The notes under the pieces are model-generated. The model saw only the letters and a program-made list of their open reading frames with translations. It ran no database searches and was not told where the DNA came from. A DNA stretch of 64,000 nucleotides from Stenotrophomonas maltophilia (GTDB lineage: Bacteria > Pseudomonadota > Gammaproteobacteria > Xanthomonadales > Xanthomonadaceae): NCBI RefSeq assembly GCF_002799245.1, contig NZ_NEQV01000001.1, positions 124,001-188,000 of the forward strand. Reading direction: 5' to 3'. The position numbers were made by a program, and so were the translations under genes. This document shows positions 56,668 to 64,000 of the stretch, one piece after another. The first letter of the stretch is position 1. Each line of letters starts with the position of its first letter.

Positions 56668-57414
56668 TCAGAACAACGGCCGCAGCACCAGCTCCAGCCC
56701 GAGCAGCAGCAGGAACCCAAGGAAACAGGCGCGGAACACCTGCGCACTGATCCGCTGCCGGATCACCTGCCCCAACCACATGCCCAGCAGCGCCGGCACC
56801 ACCGCCAGTGCACTCAGGCCCAGTTGCTGGATGCCGAACGCACCGTGCAGCACCAGGCCCGTGGTCAGTGCAATCGTCGACACGGTGAACGCCAGCCCGA
56901 GCGCCTGCACCAGTTCCTCGCGCTGCAGCCCCAGTGACTGCAGGTACGGCACGGCCGGCATCACGAACACGCCGGTGGCGCCGGTCACCACGCCGGACAA
57001 CGCACCCACCAGCGGCCCCAGCCAGCGCTCACGCTGCTGCGGCACGCGGAACACCGGCGCGAGCAACGCATACGCGGCATAGACCACCAATGCCACGCCC
57101 AGCGCAACACGCGACCAGGTGCGATCGACCCGCACCAGCAGCGCTGCCGAACCCAGCGTCACCACCACCACGGCCAGCATCATCGGCCACAGCCGCCGCA
57201 CGATGTGACCCAGTGCCGGCCCGGACAACAGCTGCCACGCGTTGGTGACAACGGTCGGAATGAACAGCATCGACGCCGCCGCCACCGGCGACAGCGTGCT
57301 CCCCAGCAGCCCCATCGCCACCGTCGGCAACCCCATGCCAGTCACCCCCTTGACCACGCCGGCCAGTACGAACACCAGCACCAGCAGCACATAGAAATGC
57401 GTCGATTCATTCAT
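56668..57414 (-). CDS. TauE/SafE-family anion exporter
   Basis: A 248-residue inner-membrane protein with about eight helices. The N-terminal glycine-rich motif GVVKGVTGMGLPTVAMGLLG and its internal repeat GALSGVVTGATGVFVMPAVPYL are the pseudo-symmetric TauE/SafE signatures. Members export sulfite, sulfoacetate or related anions. The ATG at 57414 faces the divergent LysR regulator across about 100 bp, a typical regulator-target pair. The actual substrate is unknown. Confidence 0.85.
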   Translation of the reverse strand: MNESTHFYVLLVLVFVLAGVVKGVTGMGLPTVAMGLLGSTLSPVAAASMLFIPTVVTNAWQLLSGPALGHIVRRLWPMMLAVVVVTLGSAALLVRVDRTWSRVALGVALVVYAAYALLAPVFRVPQQRERWLGPLVGALSGVVTGATGVFVMPAVPYLQSLGLQREELVQALGLAFTVSTIALTTGLVLHGAFGIQQLGLSALAVVPALLGMWLGQVIRQRISAQVFRACFLGFLLLLGLELVLRPLF

Positions 57415-57513
57415 GCCTTCATTGGATCGGTCCGCCGCCCGGCGCACAATGCGGTCTTCCCGGCCCCGCCTTCGGCTGAGCCGAAGGCTCGGGCGTTGCG
57501 ATGAGGGCATCAC

Positions 57514-58413
57514 ATGCGGATGGATATTGCCGATCTGCGCCTGTTCCTGGCGATCGCCGAGGCCGGCAGCATCACTGCCGGCGCAGCGCAGGCAAACCTG
57601 GCCCTGGGTTCGGCCAGCGAACGCCTGCGCACGATCGAAGCCGATGCCGGCACTCCGCTGTTGAACCGGCATCCACGGGGCGTCAGCTTGACCGAAGCCG
57701 GCGCTGCCCTCGCCCACCATGCACGCCTGATCCTGCAGCAGCAGGCGCAGCTGCGCGGCGAACTGCAGGCGTTCGCGCATGGCGCGCGCGGCACCCTACA
57801 TCTGTATGCCAACACCGCAGCGCTGACCAACTACCTGCCGTCACGGCTCGCACCGTGGCTGGCCGAACGCCCGCGCCTGCATGTCGAGCTGCTCGAGCGC
57901 ACCAGCCCCGAAGTCGTACGCGCAATCAGCGCTGGCCAGGCCGAGGCCGGCATCATCAGTGATGCGGTCGATGCTGCCGGCCTGCAGCAGCATGTGGTGG
58001 CCGAAGATCCGCTGGTGATGCTGCTGCCGGCCAACCACCGCTTCGCATCGAGGCGCAGCGTGGCCTTCGCCGATGTTGCCGGCGAGACCTTCGTCGCCCT
58101 CGCCGATGGCAATGCACTGCAGACCTATATCGAAGACCAGGCTCGCGACATCGGGCGCCGCCTGGATGTGCGCATCCGCATGAAGACCTTCGAAGGCGTG
58201 TGCATCATGGTCGGCCACGGCATCGGTGTCGGCATCGTGCCGCGGACCATCGCGCGCCAGCACCGGCGCAGCACGCACACGATCGGCATACCGCTCTGCG
58301 ATGGGTGGGCACAACGCCGCCTGTGCGCGTGTTTCGCCGAGTGGACGCAGCTGTCACCAGCGATGCGCAGCCTGCTGCATCACCTGGGCGTGCAGCCGCA
58401 GAAAAAAGTGTGA
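57514..58413 (+). CDS. LysR-type transcriptional regulator
   Basis: A 299-residue regulator. The N-terminal winged helix-turn-helix runs DLRLFLAIAEAGSITAGAAQ to SASERLRTIEADAG and LLNRHPRGVSLTEAG. The C-terminal effector domain starts near GTLHLYANTAALTNYLPSRL. It probably controls the divergent TauE/SafE exporter in response to an organic or sulfur anion. ATG 57514 is used; ATG 57520 is an alternative. Confidence 0.9.
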   Translation: MRMDIADLRLFLAIAEAGSITAGAAQANLALGSASERLRTIEADAGTPLLNRHPRGVSLTEAGAALAHHARLILQQQAQLRGELQAFAHGARGTLHLYANTAALTNYLPSRLAPWLAERPRLHVELLERTSPEVVRAISAGQAEAGIISDAVDAAGLQQHVVAEDPLVMLLPANHRFASRRSVAFADVAGETFVALADGNALQTYIEDQARDIGRRLDVRIRMKTFEGVCIMVGHGIGVGIVPRTIARQHRRSTHTIGIPLCDGWAQRRLCACFAEWTQLSPAMRSLLHHLGVQPQKKV

Positions 58414-58420
58414 AATGTTG

Positions 58421-58449
58421 TTGACACATCCTCTGTCGTTCCCCATAAT
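58421..58449 (+). promoter_or_regulatory. Promoter of the third tRNA-Leu
   Basis: TTGACA (58421-58426), 17-bp spacer, CATAAT (58444-58449). It begins only 7 bp after the LysR stop, so the tRNA is transcribed independently. Confidence 0.88.
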
Positions 58450-58463
58450 TCATCTCCTGAGTC

Positions 58464-58550
58464 GCCCAGGTGGCGGAATTGGTAGACGCACTAGCTTCAG
58501 GTGCTAGCGGGGGCAACTTCGTGGAGGTTCGAGTCCTCTCCTGGGCACCA
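58464..58550 (+). tRNA. tRNA-Leu (CAG)
   Basis: 87 nt, identical in sequence to the copy at 56468, with an encoded CCA and anticodon CAG. Confidence 0.97.
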
Positions 58551-58567
58551 CGACTCAGCAAATGATC

Positions 58568-58590
58568 AAACCCGCGCAAGCGGGTTTTTT
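58568..58590 (+). terminator. Terminator after the third tRNA-Leu
   Basis: Stem AAACCCGC / GCGGGTTT with a GCAA loop and trailing T. It is nearly the same as the terminator of the second copy. Confidence 0.9.
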
Positions 58591-58630
58591 CATGCCCGGA
58601 ATCCGGAACGCGATCGTTGTCGCGACGATT

Positions 58631-58654
58631 CATCCACGCATGGCGTGGATCTAC
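58631..58654. repeat. GTAG palindrome (minus orientation)
   Basis: CATCCACGCATGGCGTGGAT (plus CTAC) is the exact inverse of the element at 41636-41659. Confidence 0.85.
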
Positions 58655-58663
58655 TGCAAACAG

Positions 58664-58687
58664 AAACCCCGCCTTGCGGCGGGGTTT
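58664..58687 (-). terminator. Terminator of the emr operon
   Basis: A 10-bp stem AAACCCCGCC / GGCGGGGTTT with a TTGC loop, 24 bp past the emrB stop. The T-run is short on either strand, so it could be bidirectional. Confidence 0.8.
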
Positions 58688-58711
58688 CTGCGTTTCAACA
58701 ACAGCGATCGA

Positions 58712-60289
58712 TCAATGTCCACCGGCCGAGGCGGCACCCGCGCCCGCACCGAACGGCGGCTTGGCCAGCCACAGGAAGGTGATGATCGCCAGGAAGATCC
58801 AGCCCAGCAGGAAGAAGATGTCGTTGAAGCCCATCTGCGATGCCTGGTGGTTGATCATGTTGTTCAGTACCGCTGCACCGTGCTGCAGGTCGCCCTGCCC
58901 CATCGCGGTGACCTGGTCCTGCATGCCCGGCTGATAGGCCGAGATGTGCTCGGTCAGGTCAGCATGGTGCACCTGGGTACGCCGCGCCCACAGCCACGTC
59001 GTCAGCGAGGCCGCGAAGCTGCCGCCCAGCGTACGCAGGAAGGTGGCCAGGCCGGAGCCCGCCGCGATCTCGCGCCCGTCCAGGTCCGACAGCAGGATCT
59101 GCAGCACCGGCATGAAGAACAGCGCAACACCGATGCCCATGATCAGCTGTACGCCGGCCACGTGCATGTAGTCCACCTGCAGGTTGAAGTTCGATCGCAG
59201 GAAGCTGGTCATCGACAACACGATGAAGGCCACCGTGGCCAGCATGCGCATGTCGAAGCGCGACGCATACTTGCCCACGAACGGCGTCATGATCACCGGC
59301 AGGATGCCGATCGGCGCGGTCGCCAGGCCTGCCCAGATCGCGGTGTAGCCCATGTCACGCTGCAGCCACTGCGGGATCAGCAGCGCCACGCTGAAGAACG
59401 CCGCGTAGGCCACCACCATCGCCAGCGTGCCGGCGCGGAAGTTGCGATGCCGGAACAGCCTCAGGTCGACGATCGGATCCTTGTCGGTCAGCTCCCAGAT
59501 CAGGAACACCGTCAGCGTCACCACCGCCACGCAGGCCAGCACCACGATCTTCATCGACGAGAACCAGTCCTCGTCGTTGCCCAGGTCGAGCACCAGCTGC
59601 AGGGCGCCGACACCGATCACCAGGGTGACCAGGCCGACGTAGTCCATCTTCGGCTTCTCGATCTGCTCCGGGCGCCCCTTCAGCTGGTTGCCCACCACCA
59701 GCGCGGCGAAGATGCCCAATGGCACGTTGATCAGGAAGATCCATTCCCAACTGTAGTTGTCGGTGATCCAGCCACCGAGGATCGGGCCGCAGATCGGCGC
59801 CACCACCGTGATCATCGCCAGCAGCGCCAGCGCCTGCCCGCGTTTCTCGCGGGGATAGATCGAGACCAGCAGCGACTGCGTGATCGGGTACATCGGGCCG
59901 GCGACGAAGCCCTGCAGCGCACGCGACAGCACCAGCATGCCCATGCTCTGCGCCAGGCCGCACAGCAGCGAGGTGATGACGAAGGCCAACGTCGCCCAGA
60001 CGAACAGCTTGCGTTCGCCGAAGCGGCGGCTGAGCCAGCCGGTCAGCGGCAGCGCGATGGCCGTGCTGACCGCGAACGATGTGATGACCCAGGTCGCCTG
60101 CTGCGAACTGGCGCCGAGATTACCGGCGATGGTCGGCAGCGAGACGTTGGCGATGGTGGTGTCGAGCACCTGCATGAACGACGCCATCGCCAGGCCCACG
60201 GTGCACAGGGCGACGCTGGGTGGCAGGAACCCGGAGGCCGCACCCGGCGCCGCCGGTGCGCCGGGCGCGGCTGGAGCTTGTGCGGACAT
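58712..60289 (-). CDS. emrB: EmrB multidrug MFS exporter (DHA2, 14 TM)
   Basis: A 525-residue drug:H+ antiporter. Motif C-like and DHA2 features are visible: LDTTIANVSLPTIAGNLGAS (helix 1), the loop WLSRRFGERKL (motif A), GPILGGWITDNYSWEWIFLINVPLG (motif C region), and about 14 helices. The Ala/Pro/Gly-rich N-terminal tail (PAAPGAPAAPG) is low-complexity. It works with EmrA and an outer-membrane channel to extrude hydrophobic agents. In S. maltophilia the emrCAB set confers resistance to uncouplers, nalidixic acid and erythromycin. It is last in the operon, 7 bp after emrA. Confidence 0.93.
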   Translation of the reverse strand: MSAQAPAAPGAPAAPGAASGFLPPSVALCTVGLAMASFMQVLDTTIANVSLPTIAGNLGASSQQATWVITSFAVSTAIALPLTGWLSRRFGERKLFVWATLAFVITSLLCGLAQSMGMLVLSRALQGFVAGPMYPITQSLLVSIYPREKRGQALALLAMITVVAPICGPILGGWITDNYSWEWIFLINVPLGIFAALVVGNQLKGRPEQIEKPKMDYVGLVTLVIGVGALQLVLDLGNDEDWFSSMKIVVLACVAVVTLTVFLIWELTDKDPIVDLRLFRHRNFRAGTLAMVVAYAAFFSVALLIPQWLQRDMGYTAIWAGLATAPIGILPVIMTPFVGKYASRFDMRMLATVAFIVLSMTSFLRSNFNLQVDYMHVAGVQLIMGIGVALFFMPVLQILLSDLDGREIAAGSGLATFLRTLGGSFAASLTTWLWARRTQVHHADLTEHISAYQPGMQDQVTAMGQGDLQHGAAVLNNMINHQASQMGFNDIFFLLGWIFLAIITFLWLAKPPFGAGAGAASAGGH

Positions 60290-60296
60290 GGCGACC

Positions 60297-61475
60297 TCAG
60301 CCCACCTTCGCCTGCTGCGGCAGGTTGCCCTGGATGATCGTGTGGATCACCTCATCGGCATCATGCAGCTGCTTGGCATACACGTCGGTGTCGAACACCG
60401 TGCCCTTGGCCGGGGTGCTCGGCAGCACTTCACCCTTCTGGTCGCGCAGGCTCACTTCGGCCTTCATCGACAGGCCGATGCGCAGCGGATGTTCGGCCAG
60501 CTGCTTGGCATCGATGGCGATGCGCACCGGCACGCGCTGCACGATCTTGATCCAGTTGCCGCTGGCGTTCTGCGCCGGCAGCAGCGAGAACGCCGAGCCG
60601 GTGCCCAGGCCCAGGCTCTGGATGCGGCCCTTGTACTTCACGTCACCGGCGTACAGGTCCGACTTCAGCTCCACTTCCTGGCCCAGGCGCATGTGGCGCA
60701 GCTGGGTTTCCTTGAAGTTGGCCTCGACCCACATCTGCTCGGTCGGTACCACGGCCATCAGCGCATTGCCCGGCTGCACGCGCTGGCCCACCTGCACCGA
60801 ACGACGGGCAACGTAGCCGGTGACCGGCGCGACGATGCCGGCACGGGCGTTGTTGAGGAAGGCCTGGCGCAGCTGTGCGGCGGCCGCCTGCACGTCCGGC
60901 TGGGTGGCGATCACGGTGTCGTCGACCAGCGCGCGGTTGCGCTCGACGGTCTCGCGCGAACCGGCCACGGCCGCTTCGGCAGCCGCCAGCTCGTCACGGG
61001 CGTGGGCGAGTTCTTCGTTGGAGATGGCGCCGGTGGCAGCCAGGCCCTTGCGGCGGGCGAAGTCATCGCGCACGCGCTTCAGGGTCACCTGGCGGGCATT
61101 CAAGTCCGCCTGCGCGCCTTCCACGCTGCGGTACAGGCCACGGGTCTGGCGCACGGTCTTGGCCAGGTTGGCTTCGGCCTGCTGCAGCGCCACCGAAGTG
61201 TCGGACGGGTCCAGCTGCACCAGCAGCTGGCCGCGCTCCACGCGCATGCCGTCATCGGCGTTGATGGCGACCACGGTACCGGCCACCAGCGGGGTGATCT
61301 GCACCTGGTTGCCCTGCACGTAGGCATCGTCGGTTTCTTCGAACCAACGGCCGAACATGAAGTACCACAGCGCCAGTGCGGCAAGCAGCAGCACGACGAT
61401 CACGAACAGGCCGCGCAGCAGGTTGCCGCGGCGGTTGGAGGCGGCCGGGGCCGCGGTGTCTTGGGTCTGGCTCAT
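60297..61475 (-). CDS. emrA: EmrA membrane-fusion protein
   Basis: A 392-residue periplasmic adaptor. It has an N-terminal TM anchor (LLRGLFVIVVLLLAALALWYF), then TDDAYVQGNQVQITPLVAGTV, the conserved EmrA/HlyD start. A coiled-coil hairpin (about 95-210) and a lipoyl/barrel return (VAPVTGYVARRSVQVGQRV) follow. It connects EmrB with the outer-membrane channel. It starts 11 bp after the stop of the channel gene. Confidence 0.93.
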   Translation of the reverse strand: MSQTQDTAAPAASNRRGNLLRGLFVIVVLLLAALALWYFMFGRWFEETDDAYVQGNQVQITPLVAGTVVAINADDGMRVERGQLLVQLDPSDTSVALQQAEANLAKTVRQTRGLYRSVEGAQADLNARQVTLKRVRDDFARRKGLAATGAISNEELAHARDELAAAEAAVAGSRETVERNRALVDDTVIATQPDVQAAAAQLRQAFLNNARAGIVAPVTGYVARRSVQVGQRVQPGNALMAVVPTEQMWVEANFKETQLRHMRLGQEVELKSDLYAGDVKYKGRIQSLGLGTGSAFSLLPAQNASGNWIKIVQRVPVRIAIDAKQLAEHPLRIGLSMKAEVSLRDQKGEVLPSTPAKGTVFDTDVYAKQLHDADEVIHTIIQGNLPQQAKVG

Positions 61476-61486
61476 GGCGGGCGTCT

Positions 61487-62980
61487 TCAGGAATGCGAGG
61501 AATCGGAATGGGAGGCGATCGGTGCGCGGTCGGCTTCAGCGGGCTGGAAACCACCGCCCAGCGCCTTGCTCAGGCGCACCGAGGTCTGCACCTGCTGTGA
61601 CTGCAGGCCGGCCAGCAGCTGCTGCGACTGCAGCAGGGTGGACTGCGCGGTCAGCACGTCCAGGTAGCTGCCGATGCCGGCGCGGTAGCGCTGCTGGGCC
61701 AGGTCGAAGGCCGAACGTGCGGTGTCCACCGCCTGCTGCTGCGAGTGCGCCTGCTGCGCCAGCGAGCGCACCGCGTTGACCTGGTCGGCGACGTCGCGCA
61801 GTGCGTCGAGCACGGTCTGGTTGTAGTTGGCCACCGCCAGGTCGTACTGCGCATCGGTATTGGCCAGGTTGGCGCGCAGCTTGCCGCCTTCGAAGATCGG
61901 CAGGCTCAGCGCCGGGCCGATGTAGGCGAAGGTGGAGCTGCTCTTCAGCAGGTCACCCACGTTCGGGGCGACCACGCCGGCCAGCGCGGTCAGGTTGAAG
62001 CTCGGGTAGAACTTGGTCTTCGCAACCTTGATCTGCTTGTCGGCCGCTTCAACGCGCCAGCGTGCGGCAACGATGTCGGGGCGACGGCCAAGCAGCTCGC
62101 TGGGCAGCACGCCTGGCAGCTGCAGCGCCACCGGGTTCAGCGGCTGCGGGCGCTGGATCGACAGGCCGCGGTCCGGGCCCTTGCCGACCAGCGCGGCCAG
62201 TGCGGTGCGGGCCGCGTCGATACGCTGCTGTGCGGCCTGCACCTGCTGCTGCGCGGCCGGTACGCGGGCCTCGGCCTGGCGCACCTGCAGGTCGCTGTCG
62301 ATGCCGGCGCTGCGGCGCTGGCGGGTCAGTTCCAGCGACTTCTGCGAGCGGGCCAGTTCTTCCTCGGCCACATCGTTCAGCTGCCACGCATAGGCGAGGT
62401 CGGCATAGGCCTGGGTGATGCCGGTGGACAGGTTCAGGCGTGCGGCCTGCGCTTCGACGGTGGCGGCATGCGCGCCGTCCACGGCGGCTTCCCAGGCGGC
62501 ACGCTTGCCACCCCACAGGTCCACGCCGTAGCTGAAGTCGAAAGCGACCTGGCTGCTGCCGCCATAGCGGCCGCCCATCTCGCTGCCGACCATCGACTCG
62601 GGCAGGCGCAGGCCGGTGTAGCCACCGGACACCGACAGGCTGGGCAGCTCATCGGCGCGTGCGGTGCCGACCTGGGCCTGGGCCTGGCGCAGGCGCGCGT
62701 CGGCGGCGTCCAGGCTCGGGTGGCCAGCCAGGCCCTCGGCGACCAGCGCGTCCAGCTGCGCATCGCCCAGCGCCTTCCACCAGTCCTGCGCCGGGAAGCC
62801 GGTGGCGCTCAGGTCGGTGTCGGCCAGGGTGCGTTCGCTGTGCAGGCTGTCCACTTCAAGCACGTGGCCCTGCGGGTTGAGGCCGCGACTGCTGGCGCAG
62901 GCGGCCAGGGCCAGGGCCAGCGCTGACACCAGCAGCGCGCGCCCGGACCGGCGGAGAGTGGAATGCGGGATCGGGTTCAT
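61487..62980 (-). CDS. emrC: Outer-membrane efflux lipoprotein EmrC (NodT/TolC family)
   Basis: A 497-residue channel with lipobox LAAC. WWKALGDAQLDALVAEGL and the repeat junction LLGRRPDIVAARWRVEAAD are OMF hallmarks. Unlike E. coli emrAB, the S. maltophilia operon includes its own channel gene. The start ATG at 62980 overlaps the emrR stop by 4 nt. The C-terminus carries a Ser/His-rich tail (ASHSDSSHS). Confidence 0.92.
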   Translation of the reverse strand: MNPIPHSTLRRSGRALLVSALALALAACASSRGLNPQGHVLEVDSLHSERTLADTDLSATGFPAQDWWKALGDAQLDALVAEGLAGHPSLDAADARLRQAQAQVGTARADELPSLSVSGGYTGLRLPESMVGSEMGGRYGGSSQVAFDFSYGVDLWGGKRAAWEAAVDGAHAATVEAQAARLNLSTGITQAYADLAYAWQLNDVAEEELARSQKSLELTRQRRSAGIDSDLQVRQAEARVPAAQQQVQAAQQRIDAARTALAALVGKGPDRGLSIQRPQPLNPVALQLPGVLPSELLGRRPDIVAARWRVEAADKQIKVAKTKFYPSFNLTALAGVVAPNVGDLLKSSSTFAYIGPALSLPIFEGGKLRANLANTDAQYDLAVANYNQTVLDALRDVADQVNAVRSLAQQAHSQQQAVDTARSAFDLAQQRYRAGIGSYLDVLTAQSTLLQSQQLLAGLQSQQVQTSVRLSKALGGGFQPAEADRAPIASHSDSSHS

Positions 62981-63420
62981 GGGGTCGTCAGTGAATCGCG
63001 GATTCGGGTAAGGAGGGACAGCAGCAGCGTGCGCTCATCGGCGGAAAGATCGCGCAGGGCGTAATCCATCACCGCGTCGCCGCGCAGCTTCAACCGCGCC
63101 CACAACGCGCGGCCTTCATCGGTCAGTACGATCTGCAGGGCCCGCCGGTCCTGCGCATGCGGCTCGCGGCGGACGCAGCCCAGCGCCTCCAGCTTGTCCA
63201 GCAGCCGGGTCACCGCACTGGGTACCTGGTCGATGGCCTGGGCCAGTTCGTTGGCGGTGCACGGCGCCATGCTGGAAAGCACCTTCAACCCGATGTAGTG
63301 GGTGAAGCCGATACCCAGATCTTCTTCAGCCATGGATGCGTCAAGTTGGCGGACCAGGCCGTCGCGCACCTGGCGCAGCAGCAGGCCAAAGCTGGGGGGA
63401 GTGGTTGCAGGACAGATCAT
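62977..63420 (-). CDS. emrR: EmrR MarR-family repressor
   Basis: A 147-residue MarR regulator. The winged HTH runs from TANELAQAIDQVPSAVTRLLDKLEALGCV through RREPHAQDRRALQIVLTDEG (the wing D-x-R-x). N- and C-terminal helices form the dimer interface. It heads the emrRCAB operon and represses it until a hydrophobic ligand binds, as established for S. maltophilia EmrR. The ATG at 63420 (M-I-C-P-A) is preferred over upstream in-frame starts because the promoter palindrome lies just upstream. Confidence 0.93.
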   Translation of the reverse strand: MICPATTPPSFGLLLRQVRDGLVRQLDASMAEEDLGIGFTHYIGLKVLSSMAPCTANELAQAIDQVPSAVTRLLDKLEALGCVRREPHAQDRRALQIVLTDEGRALWARLKLRGDAVMDYALRDLSADERTLLLSLLTRIRDSLTTP

Positions 63421-63444
63421 GGGGGAGCATTCTCTTCCAAAAAA

Positions 63445-63466
63445 AATATTTCTCAATGGAAATATT
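63445..63466 (-). promoter_or_regulatory. Palindromic operator of the emr operon
   Basis: AATATTTC and GAAATATT form a perfect 8-bp inverted repeat with a 6-bp spacer, 25-46 bp upstream of the emrR ATG. The AT-rich island in this GC-rich region is the likely promoter core. A 22-bp palindrome suits a MarR-family dimer. Its location predicts autorepression. Confidence 0.8.
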
Positions 63467-63565
63467 CGATCTGGCATCGAATGCTGTGTTGCAGCAGTGG
63501 GCTGGATCGGTGAAGGCGCCTACCTTAATGATCTGGTCAGGTGGCCCGGTAGTACAATCCAGCCA

Positions 63566-64000
63566 ATGGATGACACATTTCAGCCAGCGAACATGATGAA
63601 CAAGGCAGAAATTCAGGTTCCCAAGCGCCTGCTCAGGGATGACGCACTGGACTGGTTCGAGCGCAATGACGGCCCGCCGGTCATCGCCTTCCGCTTCGAC
63701 AGCCAGCAGGGACTGGCCCGTGAGGTCGACTGGCACCACCATCAGCGTGCCCAGCTGATCTGCGTCGAACGCGGCCTGCTGACCACCCGCACCTCGCATG
63801 GCACCTGGTCGCTGGCACCGGGTTCGGCCGGCTGGATGCCGCCGCTGGAACCGCATACGGTCACCCTCGACGGCCCGCTGCGTGGCTGGGGCATGGCGTT
63901 GGCCGCACCGGCCTGCGCCACCCTGCCCGCCGACCCCTGCGTGCTGGGCCTGTCCAAGCTGGCGCAGGCACTGGCCGACCGCATCTGCGAATGGCCGCTG
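63566..64000 (+). CDS. AraC-family regulator, 5' part
   Basis: An open frame reaches the window edge (145 codons visible from ATG 63566; starts at 63593 and 63596 are also possible). It contains an N-terminal cupin-type sensing domain: EVDWHHHQRAQLICVERGLLT, GTWSLAPGSAGWMPPLEPHTV. This is the ligand-binding part of AraC/XylS proteins; the DNA-binding HTH should be beyond the edge. A -10-like TACAAT lies at 63553-63558. It is transcribed away from emrR. If the -10 is used, the first ATG would be leaderless, favouring the later starts. Confidence 0.72.
   Translation, partial: MDDTFQPANMMNKAEIQVPKRLLRDDALDWFERNDGPPVIAFRFDSQQGLAREVDWHHHQRAQLICVERGLLTTRTSHGTWSLAPGSAGWMPPLEPHTVTLDGPLRGWGMALAAPACATLPADPCVLGLSKLAQALADRICEWPL

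Overview
The window looks like a chromosomal segment of Stenotrophomonas maltophilia or a close relative. The DNA is GC-rich. It carries the GTAG-type palindromic repeats (SMAG/REP elements) typical of that species, and it encodes two tripartite efflux systems described there, MacABC and EmrCAB with its EmrR repressor. There is no integrase, transposase, phage or plasmid backbone. The accessory content is duplicated genes, palindromic repeats and one decayed receptor gene.

Layout. 0-3.8 kb: gamma-glutamyl-putrescine catabolism (puuA, puuD leftward; puuB rightward) with the start of a periplasmic lipoprotein at the left edge. The aldehyde dehydrogenase (puuC-like) and a beta-alanine:pyruvate-type aminotransferase of the same route lie apart at 13.1-16.1 kb. 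3.8-9.6 kb: three tandem paralogous membrane proteins with a MASE1-like sensor half and a degenerate histidine-kinase-like half, plus a small divergent lipoprotein gene. 9.7-11.6 kb: a two-receiver diguanylate cyclase and a bacteriohemerythrin with an exact FNR-type box. 16.1-18.5 kb: an orphan ParB-like protein and a DUF445 protein. 18.5-21.5 kb: an iron locus with a Fur-like box and a TonB-dependent receptor reduced to 107 codons by internal deletion, followed by three intact inner-membrane genes. 21.6-29.7 kb: mostly housekeeping (rlmKL, hydrolase, amidase, sulfurtransferase, DUF1289-NUDIX fusion, FKBP isomerase, enoyl-CoA hydratase, nth).

29.8-37.8 kb: a phosphate-scavenging regulon (OprP-type porin, two PstS proteins, PstCAB, PhoU) with PhoB boxes. 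38.0-40.5 kb: a four-gene RiPP-type operon (HvfA-like precursor with four EGKCG motifs, DUF692/MNIO enzyme, partner protein, DoxX membrane protein) expected to make a copper-binding modified peptide. 40.7-51.8 kb: RNase T, a large propeller/GGDEF sensor, a two-component system and the divergent macABC operon. 52-56 kb: rlmB, a GFA-family protein, a 37-bp tandem array and rnr. 56.1-58.6 kb: three tRNA-Leu(CAG) genes with near-consensus promoters, flanking a TauE/SafE exporter and its divergent LysR regulator. 58.7-63.5 kb: emrRCAB with a perfect palindromic operator. The right edge cuts an AraC-type regulator.

The most interesting locus is the HvfABC-type copper-peptide operon. Next come the triplicated MASE1 pseudo-kinases, a pair of about 105-bp palindromes whose arms differ in sequence but remain self-complementary, and the gutted siderophore receptor.
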